From positions 744 through 10,243 of the forward strand of contig DQAM01000287.1 in the NCBI GenBank assembly GCA_003523545.1: DNA of 9,500 nt, written 5' to 3'. The notes under the pieces were generated by a model that saw only the letters and a program-made list of their open reading frames with translations, searched no databases and was not told the DNA's origin. How positions within the stretch are numbered: position 1 is the stretch's first letter; each line of letters opens with the position of its first letter. Below are positions 8,901-9,500 of the stretch, in pieces. Position numbers and translations under genes: made by a program. This stretch comes from Dysgonomonas sp. (lineage in GTDB: Bacteria; Bacteroidota; Bacteroidia; Bacteroidales; Dysgonomonadaceae).

Positions 8901-9500
8901 TCGGCGACTTCTCGAATGTCACGGTCGAAGGTACGGCATTTGTACAGAACGGCGGTATCGGGATTAATTTCCTTAATACATACTATACTTTTACAGATAC
9001 TGTTCATATGAAAAGCGATCTGATATATTTCAGTAATATAGCTTTTAATGATGAAAAAGGAAATATTGCAAATGTGAGCGGAAGAGTGGTTCACGATTAT
9101 TTTACTAATTTCATGTATTTCGTAGAACTCGAAGGCTCAAACTTTATGCTCTACAACACCACCGAAAAGATGAATCCGATGTTTTACGGCACAGTATTCG
9201 GCTCAGGTACTGGAACAATCAAAGGTGACGAACAGGTGGTCGACCTGAATATGAATATCCGTACTAACAGCAATACCAATGTATATATGAATTTTATGGA
9301 AGAGACCGCTGAAGAATACTCTTTCATCAGATTCAAAACTCCTGAGGAAAAAAATGATTCCATAACGCATACAAATGGTAATGGTATTATCAGAAACCGT
9401 TTGGCAACAGAATCAGGTATAGAAATGAACATGAATTTTTATGTAGATGCTACACCCGATGCCACAGTTGAGTTACTTATGGACCCGGTAGGCGGAGACC
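5978..9500 (+). CDS. tamB: TamB-like envelope protein, 3' end beyond window
   Basis: One frame without stops runs from after the TAA at 5963-5965 to the right edge: at least 1174 residues counted from the ATT at 5978. The protein resembles TamB (translocation/assembly module; DUF490 C-terminal domain), an AsmA-like inner-membrane-anchored protein that spans the periplasm and is thought to carry lipids or assist outer-membrane biogenesis. Visible parts, numbered from the ATT: a basic start RKFKY and membrane anchor at about 7-26; the typical NTSWVQNYIKEKL at 27-39 and KPFNVVQLNDIYLNDRQGDT at about 54-73; a long beta-rich middle; and, from about 969, the conserved C-terminal type region (GNVRLFGDFSNVTVEG; GGIGINFLNTYYTF; LLMDPVGGD at the edge). 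The expected N-terminus has no ATG, GTG or TTG; the first ATG is at 6035 inside the membrane segment and a TTG is at 6029. ATT is the best-placed candidate. Roughly 200-400 residues probably lie beyond the window, judged from usual family length. Confidence 0.88.
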   Translation, partial: MRKFKYIFLSIFGILLGLFMLVYGLLNTSWVQNYIKEKLIAELKVRMDTDLGIGSLYIKPFNVVQLNDIYLNDRQGDTILNARTVYAGFEIMSLLNNELVFTDARLSDFGFYLSKETPDDPLNIQFVIDAFKPKEQTNKESLQVKINSLNIANGNFFFDVKNKPRETNKFDPNHIAVSDLNAKLSLKSLNIDSLNVQIKKLELKERSGLVIDNLIARFITQDQHLSIKGFRLTLPKSLLQFDKFEVDYSIFRVPADLISYATFETQINSSYVVLSDVAAFAPALENFQDRILFKTDISGKVDSIQVKNISLDYGDKMNLSAEGFVQDIRNKEKTFIRGKINNLSISEDGIIGILNNLSKEKKEVPPILSRLGNISFRGDISGYLKNMNAKGYVDTQLGNVEANAVIGINPDKNTEYFFDGEVITNDFQLGNLLNNKDLENISFDFLAGFTKPRNEKIKGTVDGIINDLTFKNYEYHDITIAGDYDGSIINGGISFDDPNAIFSINGLFDLSESVPKMNFEARLRNVRLDNLNLSEKYKESYLSLYVDADFSGKSLDDLNGYIKSDSILFLQSGKRFEMDSFMIEASGQPEQRELAIKSDIINGKITGQYSLSGIVESFRKTLDKYLPALVNYEEKRNNNLKINDLQFDFTINNTENLSDVFKLPVIIYSPTKIVGFYNDQTEQLKVEAFMPSLNAAGGRIQSGYLILQNKDEALASTISGSFMTKNGTINDLSMDITANNDIVDIHTSFLNSDHSRLKAEVSNSVSFSRNEENVLQTDLHFLPGELVLNNTLWEIQKSNIRLFRGDINVNDFAIKSSTKDQELNIDGTYSTRNEAEILNINLKNIDLDYIFSTLAIDALQFGGSTNGSLSVSSIQGKPYADVNLEVNDFAFNKTNLGYLELTSDLDAESLRVNMKGQITNENNKKTNIDGYIKPVTQELSIDFDAEEVNMAFLNKYVETLFNNVQGRGSGNVRLFGDFSNVTVEGTAFVQNGGIGINFLNTYYTFTDTVHMKSDLIYFSNIAFNDEKGNIANVSGRVVHDYFTNFMYFVELEGSNFMLYNTTEKMNPMFYGTVFGSGTGTIKGDEQVVDLNMNIRTNSNTNVYMNFMEETAEEYSFIRFKTPEEKNDSITHTNGNGIIRNRLATESGIEMNMNFYVDATPDATVELLMDPVGGD

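Noticed and set aside
6496..9432. Several minus-strand frames of 61-82 codons opposite the TamB-like gene
   Set aside because: All are antisense to one continuous conserved frame and none has recognisable features.

Overview
The window looks like chromosomal DNA from a member of the Bacteroidota, probably the order Bacteroidales. The evidence is the TAnnTTTG-type promoter elements (clearest upstream of the tRNA gene), A-rich leaders without good Shine-Dalgarno sequences, a periplasmic GH30/esterase gene set and a very long TamB-like gene of the Bacteroidota type. A Dysgonomonas- or Parabacteroides-like source is a guess from overall flavour; nothing here fixes the genus.

Layout. Positions 1-240 hold no convincing gene, but contain a strong inverted repeat (70-95) with a second, interleaved repeat (57-87) and a candidate promoter. 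Positions 241-4589 carry three tightly spaced plus-strand genes, each with a signal peptide: a GH30 glycoside hydrolase, a type-B carboxylesterase and a CE1-like esterase with an N-terminal E-set domain. They read as one operon for periplasmic breakdown of an acylated or otherwise esterified glycan, without SusC/SusD or a regulator in view. The operon ends at a near-perfect bidirectional terminator (4664-4705), shared with a minus-strand tRNA-Lys(TTT) gene at 4707-4779 that has its own promoter (4807-4837).

Positions 4939-5892 encode a cytoplasmic alpha/beta hydrolase of the Hydrolase_4/S33 type. It stands alone and is visibly richer in A+T than its neighbours. From about 5978 to the right edge runs one uninterrupted frame of at least 1174 codons encoding a TamB-like envelope protein: an N-terminal membrane anchor, a long repetitive beta-rich middle and the beginning of the conserved C-terminal domain. 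It continues past the window. No ATG, GTG or TTG lies where this protein should begin; an ATT codon stands there instead.

The GH30/esterase operon, the tRNA, the lone hydrolase and the TamB gene look functionally independent. The most unusual point is the TamB start. I saw no CRISPR array, insertion sequence, phage gene or clear new defence system.
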